A DNA stretch of 49,300 nt from Beijerinckiaceae bacterium (GTDB taxonomy: Bacteria > Pseudomonadota > Alphaproteobacteria > Rhizobiales > Beijerinckiaceae), in assembly GCA_947474545.1 (NCBI GenBank), contig CANJJI010000015.1, positions 1 to 49,300 of the forward strand, read 5' to 3'. Every line of letters begins with the position of its first letter. Position 1 is the stretch's first letter. This document shows, in pieces, positions 18,147 through 25,975 of the stretch. The notes beneath the pieces were generated by a model that was not told the origin of the DNA, made no database searches, and saw only the letters and a list, made by a program, of their open reading frames with translations. The position numbers and the translations under genes are program-made.

Positions 18147-19068
18147 ATGTTTCGACGAATTCCGCGCGCTCAAATCCCTGCGCGAATAGCAGCGCGGTGA
18201 GATCGCCATGATCGACTCGCGCATGGGCTGCGGCTGCAACTGCGGGCTTGGCGTGAAACGCGACCCCTAGACCAGCTTCATCCAACATGGCCAGATCGTT
18301 AGCACCATCGCCAACCGCCATCGTCTCGTCCTGGGCGAGATTGTGTGTCGAACGTAATTCGACGAGTGTTGCGAGCTTGGCTTCACGCCCGAGAATGGGT
18401 TCGACGACCGCTCCGGCAAAGCAACCGTTTTCGATGATCAACCGGTTGGCGCGATTTTCCTGAAAGCCGATCATTTCGGCGATGCGGTTTGTGAACAATG
18501 TAAAACCGCCAGACACGAGTGCGGTGTAAGCGTCATTGGCGCGCATGGTTTTTACAAGAGCCGTTCCGCCTGGTGTCAGGGTGATGCGTTCCGCGATGAC
18601 CTTGCTGACGACGGTTTCTTGCAGACCTTTCAGCAGTGCAACACGCTCTCGCAACGCCGGTTCAAATGCGATCTCTCCGCGCATGGCTCGCTCGGTGATT
18701 TCGGCGACATGGGCTTTCTTGCCAACGAAGGCAGCGAGTTCATCGATACATTCCTGGCCGATCATGGTGGAATCCATGTCTGCGAGAAACAATTTCTTGC
18801 GGCGGTTTGCAGAGGGTTGCACAAAGACATCGATGCGCTCGCCAGCGAGCACTTCGCGCAACTTATCCGCATGGGTGCGCATGGCGGTCCACAGACCATG
18901 GCGATCAGCGAAGACGCCGTCCTCGAAAGCTATGTCGATGGCTCTGCCGGGGTCGAGCCATCGCTTGATCTGGCCAGAAGGAAGCGCACTTGCTGCGCGG
19001 GCGGCGAGCGCCTCGTCCATGGCTTTTGTGCCGGGTGCGGCTACGAGAGTTGCGATATAGTCTGACAC
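18145..19068 (-). CDS. serB: Phosphoserine phosphatase
   Basis: 307 residues. The GTG start at 19068 fits the family N-terminus ([12 protein letters not shown]). It removes phosphate from O-phosphoserine, the last step of serine synthesis. After an N-terminal ACT-like region (about 1-85), the HAD core shows the DxDST nucleophile motif LADMDSTMI (Asp97/Asp99), [17 protein letters not shown] for motif II, and the metal-binding [17 protein letters not shown]. It is about 15 kb from serA-serC, so serine synthesis is split into two loci. It is divergent from miaA with no intergenic base between the annotated starts. Confidence 0.95.
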   Translation of the reverse strand: MSDYIATLVAAPGTKAMDEALAARAASALPSGQIKRWLDPGRAIDIAFEDGVFADRHGLWTAMRTHADKLREVLAGERIDVFVQPSANRRKKLFLADMDSTMIGQECIDELAAFVGKKAHVAEITERAMRGEIAFEPALRERVALLKGLQETVVSKVIAERITLTPGGTALVKTMRANDAYTALVSGGFTLFTNRIAEMIGFQENRANRLIIENGCFAGAVVEPILGREAKLATLVELRSTHNLAQDETMAVGDGANDLAMLDEAGLGVAFHAKPAVAAAAHARVDHGDLTALLFAQGFERAEFVET

Positions 19069-20019
19069 GTGTCATCCGCCTTGCAGAACCGCCAGGGGGC
19101 GGTGGAGAATCCCTTGTTCGAAGCCATTCTCATTGCAGGCCCGACGGCGAGCGGCAAGTCCGCTCTTGCGATTGCTCTCGCGCAAAAGCTTGATGGCGTG
19201 GTGATCAATGCTGATTCCATGCAGGTCTACCGGGATTTGCGGATCATTACGGCGCGGCCAACCCCGGAAGAAGAGGTTCTGGTCCCGCATGCGATGTTCG
19301 GGCATGTTGATGCCGCCATCAATTATTCGGCGGGACAGTGGATGGCCGATGTACAGCGGGCGCTTGCCGATGCGAAGGCAAGGGGCCGAATGCCCGTGGT
19401 CGCAGGCGGTACCGGCCTCTATTTTAAGGCTCTTCTGCACGGACTGTCCGCCATGCCGGAGGTGCCCGATATTGTTCGAGCGCAGGTGCGGGCGGATGCC
19501 GAAGGGCAGGAAACACCTGAACTGCATCAACGATTGGCGGGGTGTGATCCGCTGACGGCTGCGCGTCTGAAACCGAATGATCGCCAGCGCATTCTGCGCG
19601 CGCTGGAAGTTTTTTCTGCTAGCGGCCTGTCGATTACAGTCTTTCAAGAACAAAAGGGCATACCGCTGCTAACATCGAGCCAATGCCGTTGCCTATTTCT
19701 TGCGCCTGAAAGAACCGAACTCTACAAGCGTATCGACCGGCGTTTCGATGTCATGATGGAACAGGGCGCACTGGAAGAAGTGAAGGCGCTGGGCGCACGT
19801 GGGCTCGATCCGGCGTTGCCCGCCATGCGCGCCCATGGCGTGCCGGGTCTGCTGGCCTATCTCAAGGGCGACGTGCCGCTTGAACACGCTGTTGCCAAAG
19901 GGAAGATCGACACAAGACATTATTCGAAGCGGCAGTTTACCTGGTTTCGTCACCAGCTGACAGAGTTCGATTGGGTGACGCCTGAAGCGGGGCTGGCGGC
20001 TGCGTTGAAAGACAATTGA
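19069..20019 (+). CDS. miaA: tRNA dimethylallyltransferase
   Basis: 316 residues if started at GTG 19069. The family homology begins at about residue 17 ([23 protein letters not shown]), and a TTG at 19114 preceded by GGAG at a 6-base distance is a good alternative start. It adds the dimethylallyl group to A37 of UNN-reading tRNAs. Motifs are the P-loop [29 protein letters not shown] for the DMAPP and tRNA site, VGGTGLYF-type [13 protein letters not shown], and C-terminal [10 protein letters not shown]. If the GTG is used, its codon abuts the serB GTG on the other strand. Confidence 0.94.
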   Translation: MSSALQNRQGAVENPLFEAILIAGPTASGKSALAIALAQKLDGVVINADSMQVYRDLRIITARPTPEEEVLVPHAMFGHVDAAINYSAGQWMADVQRALADAKARGRMPVVAGGTGLYFKALLHGLSAMPEVPDIVRAQVRADAEGQETPELHQRLAGCDPLTAARLKPNDRQRILRALEVFSASGLSITVFQEQKGIPLLTSSQCRCLFLAPERTELYKRIDRRFDVMMEQGALEEVKALGARGLDPALPAMRAHGVPGLLAYLKGDVPLEHAVAKGKIDTRHYSKRQFTWFRHQLTEFDWVTPEAGLAAALKDN

Positions 20020-20076
20020 CGGCAGCGCATCGCAAGGCTCTACTGGTGGCAGAAGTTCAATTCGAGGAGGCAATCC

Positions 20077-20532
20077 ATGTCGATACTTACGCGTTCAAGG
20101 GCGGGCGTCTTTAAATGCGACAGTCCAATTCCTCAACTTGGCCGGCGTGAAGCGATGGCGTTGATTGCCGGTGCGCTGGCATTCGCGCCGGCCGCTCTGG
20201 CAGCATCTGCGCGAACGAAAATTGCTGATCTCGCGAATGAGGACGGAATTGCTTCCCAGCTTGCGCACGGCTTGAGCGGAGAGATCGTTTCGCTGCGGGG
20301 CTATTTTGCGCCGGGCATGCGGGCGGGCGTTCTGTTCGATCTGTTTGAAAAGCCCGCTGTACCCTGCGGCATGTGCGGCGCGTTTCATGATTCAGGCGCC
20401 AGTATAGCCATCGTCGGCGAGGCTTACCCTGATGGTCTCAATATGCTTCGGGCCATTGATGTCAGTGGCAAGGTTGCCGTTGATGACAAGGGCAAGGCGC
20501 AATTGATTGCGCAGTCGATTGCTGCGGTCTGA
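20077..20532 (+). CDS. Small exported protein of unknown function with a CGMCG motif
   Basis: 151 residues. GAGGAGG ends about 6 bases before the ATG. An unusually long N-region reaches LGRREAMALIAGALAFAPAALA, a hydrophobic signal segment with twin arginines (GRRE) just ahead, so Tat export is possible. The mature part has EIVSLRGYFAPGMRAGVLFDLF followed by PCGMCGAFHDSGASIAIV, two cysteines in CxxC spacing that might bind metal or be redox-active. The strand pattern (RGYFAP...) recalls small periplasmic proteins that follow ABC transporter genes in alphaproteobacteria, but I cannot assign a family securely. It is followed closely by the amidohydrolase gene (23 bases), suggesting an operon. 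Confidence 0.7.
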   Translation: MSILTRSRAGVFKCDSPIPQLGRREAMALIAGALAFAPAALAASARTKIADLANEDGIASQLAHGLSGEIVSLRGYFAPGMRAGVLFDLFEKPAVPCGMCGAFHDSGASIAIVGEAYPDGLNMLRAIDVSGKVAVDDKGKAQLIAQSIAAV

Positions 20533-20555
20533 TCTCTCGACAATGGGTAGATGAC

Positions 20556-22259
20556 ATGACCGGTTTGAACGGGCGCATGCAGCGGCGTATTCGTGTTTTG
20601 GCGTTGTGTCTGGTGGCGGGAACGAGCGTTCCTGCGCTGGCGCAGACTGCCGACATTATCCTGCGGAACGGCAAGATCTACACCGTCGATAAAGACTTTT
20701 CGACAGCACAGGCGGTCGCGATCAAGGATGGACGTTTCGCTGCAGTCGGCGATGATGCGAGTGTCATGCGTCAGGCGGGCCCGCAAACGCAGGTGATCGA
20801 TCTTGGCGGGCGCGCGCTTGTGCCCGGGCTGATCGACTCGCACCTGCACCAATCCTTTGCAGCGACGAATTTGCCCGCCGTGCAATTACTTGATGCGCGC
20901 TCTATTGCCGATGTTCAGAAACTCATCGGTGAGCGGGCAAAACAAGCGCCGCCGGGAGAATGGGTTGTCGCCTCTTCAGGCTGGCATGAAAGCCTGTTGA
21001 AAGAAGGCCGCCTGCCGACGCGCTACGAGCTTGACGAAGTTGCGCCCAACAATCCTGTGTTGATACCGCGGGGCGGCCACGTAGTGACAATCAACAGCAA
21101 GGCGCTGGAGATTGCAGGCGTCAACAAGGACACGAAAAATCCGCCCGGCGGCGTGATTGTTCGTGATCCCGGCAACGGTGAGGCGACTGGCGTATTGCTC
21201 GAAGCGGCCGCTTATTTTGCGCGCCGTGTCGGACCCAAGCCGCCAGCGGCCGACCGGTTTGCCGCATTGTTGAAGCAGCAGATGAAAGTGCTCAACTCGC
21301 TCGGCATCGTCAGTGTGCTTGAGCCGGGCATAGGCGAGCCCAATATCGCACTTTACGAACAATTGCGCGCTTCGGGCGATCTCACCGTGCGTACGCATAT
21401 GCTCTATCGCGCTATGACCCCTGATGAAGTGCGCAAGGGGCTGGCGTTCAAGTCTTTCCGCAATGATGACATGCTGCGGTTTGACGGGTTCAAGTTCCCG
21501 CTCGATGGCGGCATCGAAGGCGCGCGCTTGCGTGAGCCCTACAAAATTGTGCCGGGCGAACAGCCGGACAAAGATTATCGCGGCGTTCTGTTGTTGCCGC
21601 CCGGTGGCGAGGATGAATGGGTCGAAGCCCTGAAACTCGTCGCGGATGCTGGATTGCAGGCGCAGACGCATGCTGTCGGCGATGAAACCATCGACGTGAT
21701 TGTACGGGCTTATGGCCGTGCTGCCAGCAACAAGCAAATCCGCGATTTGCGCTGGACGATCATGCACATCTTCCTGCCGACAGATTCTGCCGTCGCGAAA
21801 ATTGCGGAGATGGGAATCTTGACGACTGCGCAGGATCATCCGGTCCTGCTGGGTCACAATCAACGTCGCTGGTGGGGAGACGAGCGCGCCGCGTACGCCA
21901 TTCCCATCCGCAAATTGCTGGATGCGAAGATCATGGTTGGTGGCGGCTCGGATGGTCCGGTCGTTCCCTTCGATCCCTTTCAGTCCATGTGGTGGATGGT
22001 GACGCGCATGACTTTAAATGGTTACGCGCTTGGGCCGGAACAGGCGATCACGGCGCGCGAGGCGCTTATGCTCTACACAATCAATAACGCCATCGTTCTG
22101 GGTGTAGAGAAAGATCGTGGCTCGATAGAGCCCGGCAAGCTTGCAGATCTTGTCGTCCTGTCGCGGGATATACTGAGCGTACCGAAAGAGCAGATTCGCG
22201 ATACGAAGGCGCAGATGACTTTAGTCGGCGGCAAGATCGTCTGGCGCGAGGGCCTATAA
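20556..22259 (+). CDS. Exported amidohydrolase (YtcJ-like, amidohydrolase family 3)
   Basis: 567 residues. A signal peptide (RRIRVLALCLVAGTSVPALAQ) indicates a periplasmic enzyme. The mature part has the composite beta-sandwich start ADIILRNGKIYTVDKDF, then the TIM-barrel metal site VPGLIDSHLHQS (His-x-His), GWHESLLKEGRLP, a QTHAVGDETID segment with the third His, MHIF, and the catalytic Asp-bearing GGSDGPVVPFDPFQSMWW. The C-terminus returns to the sandwich (SIEPGKLADLVVLSRDI). Relatives hydrolyse amides or imides, and substrate cannot be told. The ATG at 20556 has a weak GGGTAGATGAC site. A second ATG at 20577 is possible. Confidence 0.88.
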   Translation: MTGLNGRMQRRIRVLALCLVAGTSVPALAQTADIILRNGKIYTVDKDFSTAQAVAIKDGRFAAVGDDASVMRQAGPQTQVIDLGGRALVPGLIDSHLHQSFAATNLPAVQLLDARSIADVQKLIGERAKQAPPGEWVVASSGWHESLLKEGRLPTRYELDEVAPNNPVLIPRGGHVVTINSKALEIAGVNKDTKNPPGGVIVRDPGNGEATGVLLEAAAYFARRVGPKPPAADRFAALLKQQMKVLNSLGIVSVLEPGIGEPNIALYEQLRASGDLTVRTHMLYRAMTPDEVRKGLAFKSFRNDDMLRFDGFKFPLDGGIEGARLREPYKIVPGEQPDKDYRGVLLLPPGGEDEWVEALKLVADAGLQAQTHAVGDETIDVIVRAYGRAASNKQIRDLRWTIMHIFLPTDSAVAKIAEMGILTTAQDHPVLLGHNQRRWWGDERAAYAIPIRKLLDAKIMVGGGSDGPVVPFDPFQSMWWMVTRMTLNGYALGPEQAITAREALMLYTINNAIVLGVEKDRGSIEPGKLADLVVLSRDILSVPKEQIRDTKAQMTLVGGKIVWREGL

Positions 22260-22316
22260 AGTGTTGCACCTTGCTCCACTTATAGCTCGCATTGTGGCGC
22301 GTGAGGCAGCGGATTA

Positions 22317-23618
22317 ATGAAGCGCAAAACCATCCGTCAGTTCCTGTTCTATTTCGTCACAACGGTTTTGATCGGGTTGGCCGCACTTTGGGCGGTTTCG
22401 CATTTTCTTGCGCCACGTCTGGCGCTTCGGGTTGCCGTCGGCGGCGATCAGGGCGAAAGCGCGAAATTCATGACTGCGCTGGCGCCTCTGGTGGGACACG
22501 AGCGCTGGCGTATGCGCTTCCGGCAAGTGAGTTTCGATAGTCCTGAACAAGCGGCTGCCGCGCTGGATGCAGGCAAGGTCGATATGATGATTGCGCGCGG
22601 CGATCTTGCGCCACGCAGCAAAGGGCAGACCCTCGTCATCATGCGGCGCGATGCCATTGTGCTGATCTTGCCGCCGGATAGCCCGATCGAGAAATTCGCG
22701 GATATTGCGAAGAAAACGATCGCTATTGCCGATGGTCCGCTCAAGCAACAGGACCAGGCATTGTTGCGACAATTGCTGGCCTATTATTCAATCCCAGATG
22801 AAAGCGTCACGCGCATAATTATGCCAGCAGCTGACATCGGTCAGGCCATGCGGCTCAAGCGCATCTCTGCAGCTTTCGCGATTGGTCCTGCGGGTTTTGG
22901 CGTGGTGCCCGATATAGTTGCGTCCATTCGCAAGGGAATGAAAAAGCCGCCGTCTATCCTTGACCTCGCTGAAGCCAGCGCGATCGCAAAGAAAATGCCC
23001 CAGCTCGAAACACTGGAGGTTTCACGCGGAGCGGTGAACGGAAATCCCGCCATTCCCGACGATACAGTGAATACGCTTTCTGTTTCAGTGCGTCTGCTTG
23101 CGTCCAGCACGATGCACGATTCGCTCGCAGGAGATATTGCGCGGATCGTGACAACGCGTAAGTCGACACTCGCGGACGCAGCGCCCGGCGCAACGCAAAT
23201 CGAAGCGCCCGATACGGAAGACAAAAATGCTGTGCTGCCAGTTCATCCGGGCGCCAGCACGTATTTTAGCGGTGACCAGCCAACGTTTTTCGACCGGTTT
23301 GAGAATTTCATTTATTATGGAGGTTTGTTTGCAAGTCTTATCGGCTCGCTCATCGCCTGGGCCATCGGCAGTTCGAGGTCGGCACGAAGTGAGCGGGAAG
23401 AAGTTTCAACATTGATCAGCAAGATGCTCGATGCCGTGCGGCACATTCCAGAGGCCAATACAGCAAGGCGCAAGGAGCTGATGCTCGAGCTGGATACACA
23501 TGCCGATTGGGCGCTTGGTGAACTGGCGGAAGGGCGGATTGACCGGGAAAAATATGCCATTGTCGAAGCTATTCTCACGCGCGCCCGCCAATTGTCAGAG
23601 CGCGCTATCAACGACTAG
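22317..23618 (+). CDS. Membrane-anchored TAXI/NMT1-family solute receptor
   Basis: 433 residues. An N-terminal membrane segment (about 9-31, FLFYFVTTVLIGLAALWAVSHFL) is followed by a periplasmic two-lobe receptor domain of the TAXI TRAP-transporter type: LRVAVGGDQGESAKFMTAL, VDMMIARGDL, IAIADGPLKQQDQALL, FAIGPAGFGVVPDI. Unlike ordinary TAXI proteins it continues to a second membrane span at about 333-352 (GGLFASLIGSLIAWAIG). A cytoplasmic helical tail of about 80 residues (SRSARSEREEVSTLIS onward) follows. No TRAP permease (DctM-like) is nearby. The architecture suggests a sensor or an adaptor rather than a simple importer subunit. It begins 57 bases after the amidohydrolase gene and may be co-transcribed. 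Confidence 0.78.
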   Translation: MKRKTIRQFLFYFVTTVLIGLAALWAVSHFLAPRLALRVAVGGDQGESAKFMTALAPLVGHERWRMRFRQVSFDSPEQAAAALDAGKVDMMIARGDLAPRSKGQTLVIMRRDAIVLILPPDSPIEKFADIAKKTIAIADGPLKQQDQALLRQLLAYYSIPDESVTRIIMPAADIGQAMRLKRISAAFAIGPAGFGVVPDIVASIRKGMKKPPSILDLAEASAIAKKMPQLETLEVSRGAVNGNPAIPDDTVNTLSVSVRLLASSTMHDSLAGDIARIVTTRKSTLADAAPGATQIEAPDTEDKNAVLPVHPGASTYFSGDQPTFFDRFENFIYYGGLFASLIGSLIAWAIGSSRSARSEREEVSTLISKMLDAVRHIPEANTARRKELMLELDTHADWALGELAEGRIDREKYAIVEAILTRARQLSERAIND

Positions 23619-23679
23619 GCAATCGAAGCCAAGAGAACGCGGCCTTTCCGCGCGCTCCTGGGGCAGAACAGGGTATTCC

Positions 23680-24483
23680 TCAGAAGCGATAGTTCAAGCC
23701 TGCCTTGATTGTATGGAAGTCATTTTGATGGCGGCTGGTAATTGTGGCGCCTGTTGGCACGCCTCCGGGTGTGAAGACGCTGCCAGCCAGTTTCTCTGGA
23801 CCCAGATTGACGTATTGATATTCAAGTTTTGCCGACCAGTTGCGCGAGAAGGCGTATTCAACGCCGGAGCCAAGGGTCCAGCCGATGCGAGTCTTGTCTG
23901 ATCGCAACAGGGCTGTGTTTCCTACGCCATCGATTGTCGACAGGCTATTCCTGCCGCCGCCATAGGCAAGGCCGCCCGTTACATAGACGAGCGTGCGGTC
24001 GAACGCATAACCGACCCGCGGGCGTAATGTTCCATACCATTGTCCGGAACTGCGGCCGTTAACAATCGTGCCGTCGGGCAGGGTTGCGGGGCCGACGCGA
24101 TGTTTGCCCGGCGCGAGAGTCTGTATGTCCGTTTCGATGCCGGCAACAAGGTTGCCCACCTGCCAATTATATCCGGCCTGCAGGCCAAGAACTGGCGCAA
24201 CGCGATGACCGCCGCCGATGGAATTGAGACCTGTTCCCGGCGGGTTCACAAAGGCCGATGTATTTTTTCCGCCCGCGCCCGCTGCGCCAGCGTTCACACC
24301 CACATAAAATCCAGTCCAAGTGAATGGAGGAGCCTGCGTGAAGATGGGGGCAGGCGGCAAAGCGCCTGCGCGCGTGGGTATATCGGCCGCGTATGCGGTG
24401 AAGCCAGCCGTCAGGATTGTGATGTGTGTAGCTGCGGCGAGCAGGAAGCTACGCGATGCGGATGATGTGGAGATGTATCTCAT
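23680..24483 (-). CDS. Outer-membrane beta-barrel protein (porin-like, Omp25/31 type)
   Basis: 267 residues. A signal peptide of about 32 residues ends ...FTAYA before ADIPTRAG. A proline linker (APIFTQAPP) leads to FTWTGFYVGVNAGA, the signature opening of this barrel family. Strand repeats include LGLQAGYNWQVGNLVAGIETDIQ, LRPRVGYAFDRTLVYVTGGLAYG and WTLGSGVEYAFSRNWSAKLEYQYVNLG, with the final strand HTIKAGLNYRF ending in Phe, as expected for BAM recognition. It is paralogous to the barrel encoded at 24709-25503. Probably an abundant surface protein. Confidence 0.87.
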   Translation of the reverse strand: MRYISTSSASRSFLLAAATHITILTAGFTAYAADIPTRAGALPPAPIFTQAPPFTWTGFYVGVNAGAAGAGGKNTSAFVNPPGTGLNSIGGGHRVAPVLGLQAGYNWQVGNLVAGIETDIQTLAPGKHRVGPATLPDGTIVNGRSSGQWYGTLRPRVGYAFDRTLVYVTGGLAYGGGRNSLSTIDGVGNTALLRSDKTRIGWTLGSGVEYAFSRNWSAKLEYQYVNLGPEKLAGSVFTPGGVPTGATITSRHQNDFHTIKAGLNYRF

Positions 24484-24645
24484 TGCCTTGATTGACCCTT
24501 CTGCCTGTCCCCAGAGCGTCAGTTGGCCAGCGCCGTGCGGCGCAAATCGGGAGTGTTGCGGGAATTCAAGGGATTATTTCGCGGCGAAAATGCGTGAGGG
24601 GCCCGCAATTGTGGCGCTATCAGGTCTGCACTACCGGGTTTCAAG

Positions 24646-24678
24646 GTGCAAAAAAGCCCGGCGCGAAGGCCGGGCTTT
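24646..24678 (-). terminator. Rho-independent terminator of the 24.7-kb barrel gene
   Basis: On the minus strand a 10-bp perfect stem, AAAGCCCGGC (24653-24662) with GCCGGGCTTT (24669-24678), has a 6-base loop and is followed by a T-run. It lies 30 bases after the stop codon of the gene ending at 24709. Confidence 0.9.
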
Positions 24679-24708
24679 CGGAAAGATCATACTGGCTTGT
24701 TCGAGCGA

Positions 24709-25503
24709 TCAGTATTTGGCAACCACTGCACCGGCCGGGCCACCGAAGCGGTAATTCAGGCCGAGACGGACCTGCCAATGGGCCTGGGTTTCCGAAGTTG
24801 TCAGGAAGGCCGGAGCCCCAAATGGGGTTAGCGGGAGGCTCTTCTTGGGAATCAGGGTGTAGAGTCCTTCGACCTTAGCGCTCCAGTTATTGTTGATTGC
24901 GTATTCGATGCCGCCACCAAAGACGGGCGCCAAACGGACGTTGCTCGTTGACAGTGGTGTGCCGCCAAATGCTACCAAGCTGTATTTCACGTTCGTGGCA
25001 CTGATGCCGGCTGTTGAGTAAATGAGCGCCTGACCAAAGGCATAGCCGATGCGGGCGCGCAGCGTGCCGGACCAGTCACGTGAAGCGCTGGTTGTGACGA
25101 CAGCAGCGATGGGCGCGGGATAAAGGCCGGAGAAGGTTGACTTGCCGGACATGAGCGTCACGTCGGCTTCGACACCATAAACAAGCGCGCCGGTCTGCCA
25201 GTTGTAGCCAGCCTGCAAGCCGCCGAGGACGCCGCCAGCCTTCAGGTTGCCGCCGATATTGCGGACCGTAAGAACTCCGCCCGGATTGGTAATGTGGTGA
25301 ATGCCAACCTTGTCATCATAGGTGCGGCCATATCCGGCATGCAGACCTGCATAATACCCTTCCCAATTGTACCCGCCAGAGGCAAGTAGGGGCGGTGGCG
25401 GTGCGAGTGAAGGGCCGGGAGCGGGAATGTCAGCAGCCTGGGCGGCTAGTGAGACCAATCCAGCGCTAAATATCGTAAAAGCAAAGTGAATGCGGCTATT
25501 CAT
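24709..25503 (-). CDS. Outer-membrane beta-barrel protein (porin-like, Omp25/31 type), paralogue
   Basis: 264 residues from ATG at 25503. The frame is open much further upstream, but this methionine begins a proper signal peptide (MNSRIHFAFTIFSAGLVSLA, cleavage at AQA before ADIPAPGPS) and GGAG lies 9 bases ahead. YNWEGYYAGLHAGYG opens the barrel. LGGLQAGYNWQTGALVYGVEADV, LRARIGYAFGQALIYSTAG and GGGIEYAINNNWSAKVEGLYTL follow the same order as the neighbour at 23680. It closes with VRLGLNYRFGGPAGAVVAKY, that is, with about ten residues beyond the usual terminal Phe. A strong terminator follows. Confidence 0.87.
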   Translation of the reverse strand: MNSRIHFAFTIFSAGLVSLAAQAADIPAPGPSLAPPPPLLASGGYNWEGYYAGLHAGYGRTYDDKVGIHHITNPGGVLTVRNIGGNLKAGGVLGGLQAGYNWQTGALVYGVEADVTLMSGKSTFSGLYPAPIAAVVTTSASRDWSGTLRARIGYAFGQALIYSTAGISATNVKYSLVAFGGTPLSTSNVRLAPVFGGGIEYAINNNWSAKVEGLYTLIPKKSLPLTPFGAPAFLTTSETQAHWQVRLGLNYRFGGPAGAVVAKY

Positions 25504-25749
25504 CCGGTGGCTCCAAAGCTCAGCTGTCAACCACGTTGTTAGCGCAAAAAAAGTTTCAGTATGGTTAATGTAACGTGAATACGATTTGACGTGCACGCGT
25601 TTTTGAATGTGAAGCTGTCGTAGCAATGTCACGTTCCAAAAATAGTGAAAAATATGATTTCTATTCGAAAAATGTCTCAGAAGGTGCTCTGGTACTAACG
25701 GGACGCGGCACGCCCGATTGCGAACGGGGCGCGACGAATGCAAAATACC
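25504..25749. other. Divergent intergenic region between the barrel gene and the ilv leader
   Basis: No gene is seen here. It is AT-richer than its surroundings around 25540-25680, as expected for the promoter region of a highly expressed outer-membrane gene on the minus strand. The ilv promoter lies at its right end. Confidence 0.6.
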
Positions 25750-25778
25750 TTGACCTGATCGCAGGGCGGGATTAGACA
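25750..25778 (+). promoter_or_regulatory. Promoter of the ilvB leader transcript
   Basis: TTGACC (25750-25755) is followed after exactly 17 bases by TAGACA (25773-25778), the alphaproteobacterial sigma70 arrangement with a preceding C. Start of transcription is expected near 25785, leaving about 25 bases before the leader ATG. Confidence 0.6.
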
Positions 25779-25809
25779 ATATCAAACGCGCGGGATGCCC
25801 GGGGCGGTA

Positions 25810-25860
25810 ATGAGGTTCGTGGTGAACGGTTCCATTCTTGTAGTAGGTTCGGCGCCTTAG
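25810..25860 (+). CDS. ilv attenuator leader peptide (16 residues)
   Basis: ATG to TAG encodes MRFVVNGSILVVGSAP. Six of 16 residues are branched-chain, arranged as Val-Val (GTG GTG) and Ile-Leu-Val-Val (ATT CTT GTA GTA), using codons less common in this GC-rich genome. A purine-rich GGGGCGG lies 2 bases before the ATG. It ends inside the 5' arm of a hairpin and is followed by a T-tailed terminator before ilvB. Ribosome stalling on scarce Val, Ile or Leu tRNA would let the operon be transcribed. This is the established design of amino-acid attenuators. The assignment here is inferred from sequence. Confidence 0.82.
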   Translation: MRFVVNGSILVVGSAP

Positions 25861-25898
25861 ACGGGACGGGGATAACCCCGGCGACCCGCCCAAGGCGC
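25852..25898 (+). promoter_or_regulatory. Pause/alternative hairpin of the ilv attenuator
   Basis: GCGCCTT (25852-25858) pairs with AAGGCGC (25892-25898). Within it CGGG/CCCG (25862-25865 with 25885-25888) and CGGGG-ataa-CCCCG (25867-25880) stack as an inner stem. The leader stop codon lies in the 5' arm. GGGAC (25863-25867) could alternatively pair with GTCCC in the terminator's 5' arm as an antiterminator. Confidence 0.6.
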
Positions 25899-25902
25899 TT
25901 TC

Positions 25903-25926
25903 AAGGTCCCTCCCGGGGCCTTTTTT
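25903..25926 (+). terminator. ilvB attenuator terminator
   Basis: AAGGTCCC (25903-25910) pairs with GGGGCCTT (25915-25922) around TCCC, followed directly by TTTTTT. It lies between the leader peptide and ilvB, so it must be bypassed for ilvB expression. Confidence 0.88.
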
Positions 25927-25975
25927 ATTGTCTGGAACCCGACTGACAGGACGAAAGCAAACGGAGTTTAGTCAA

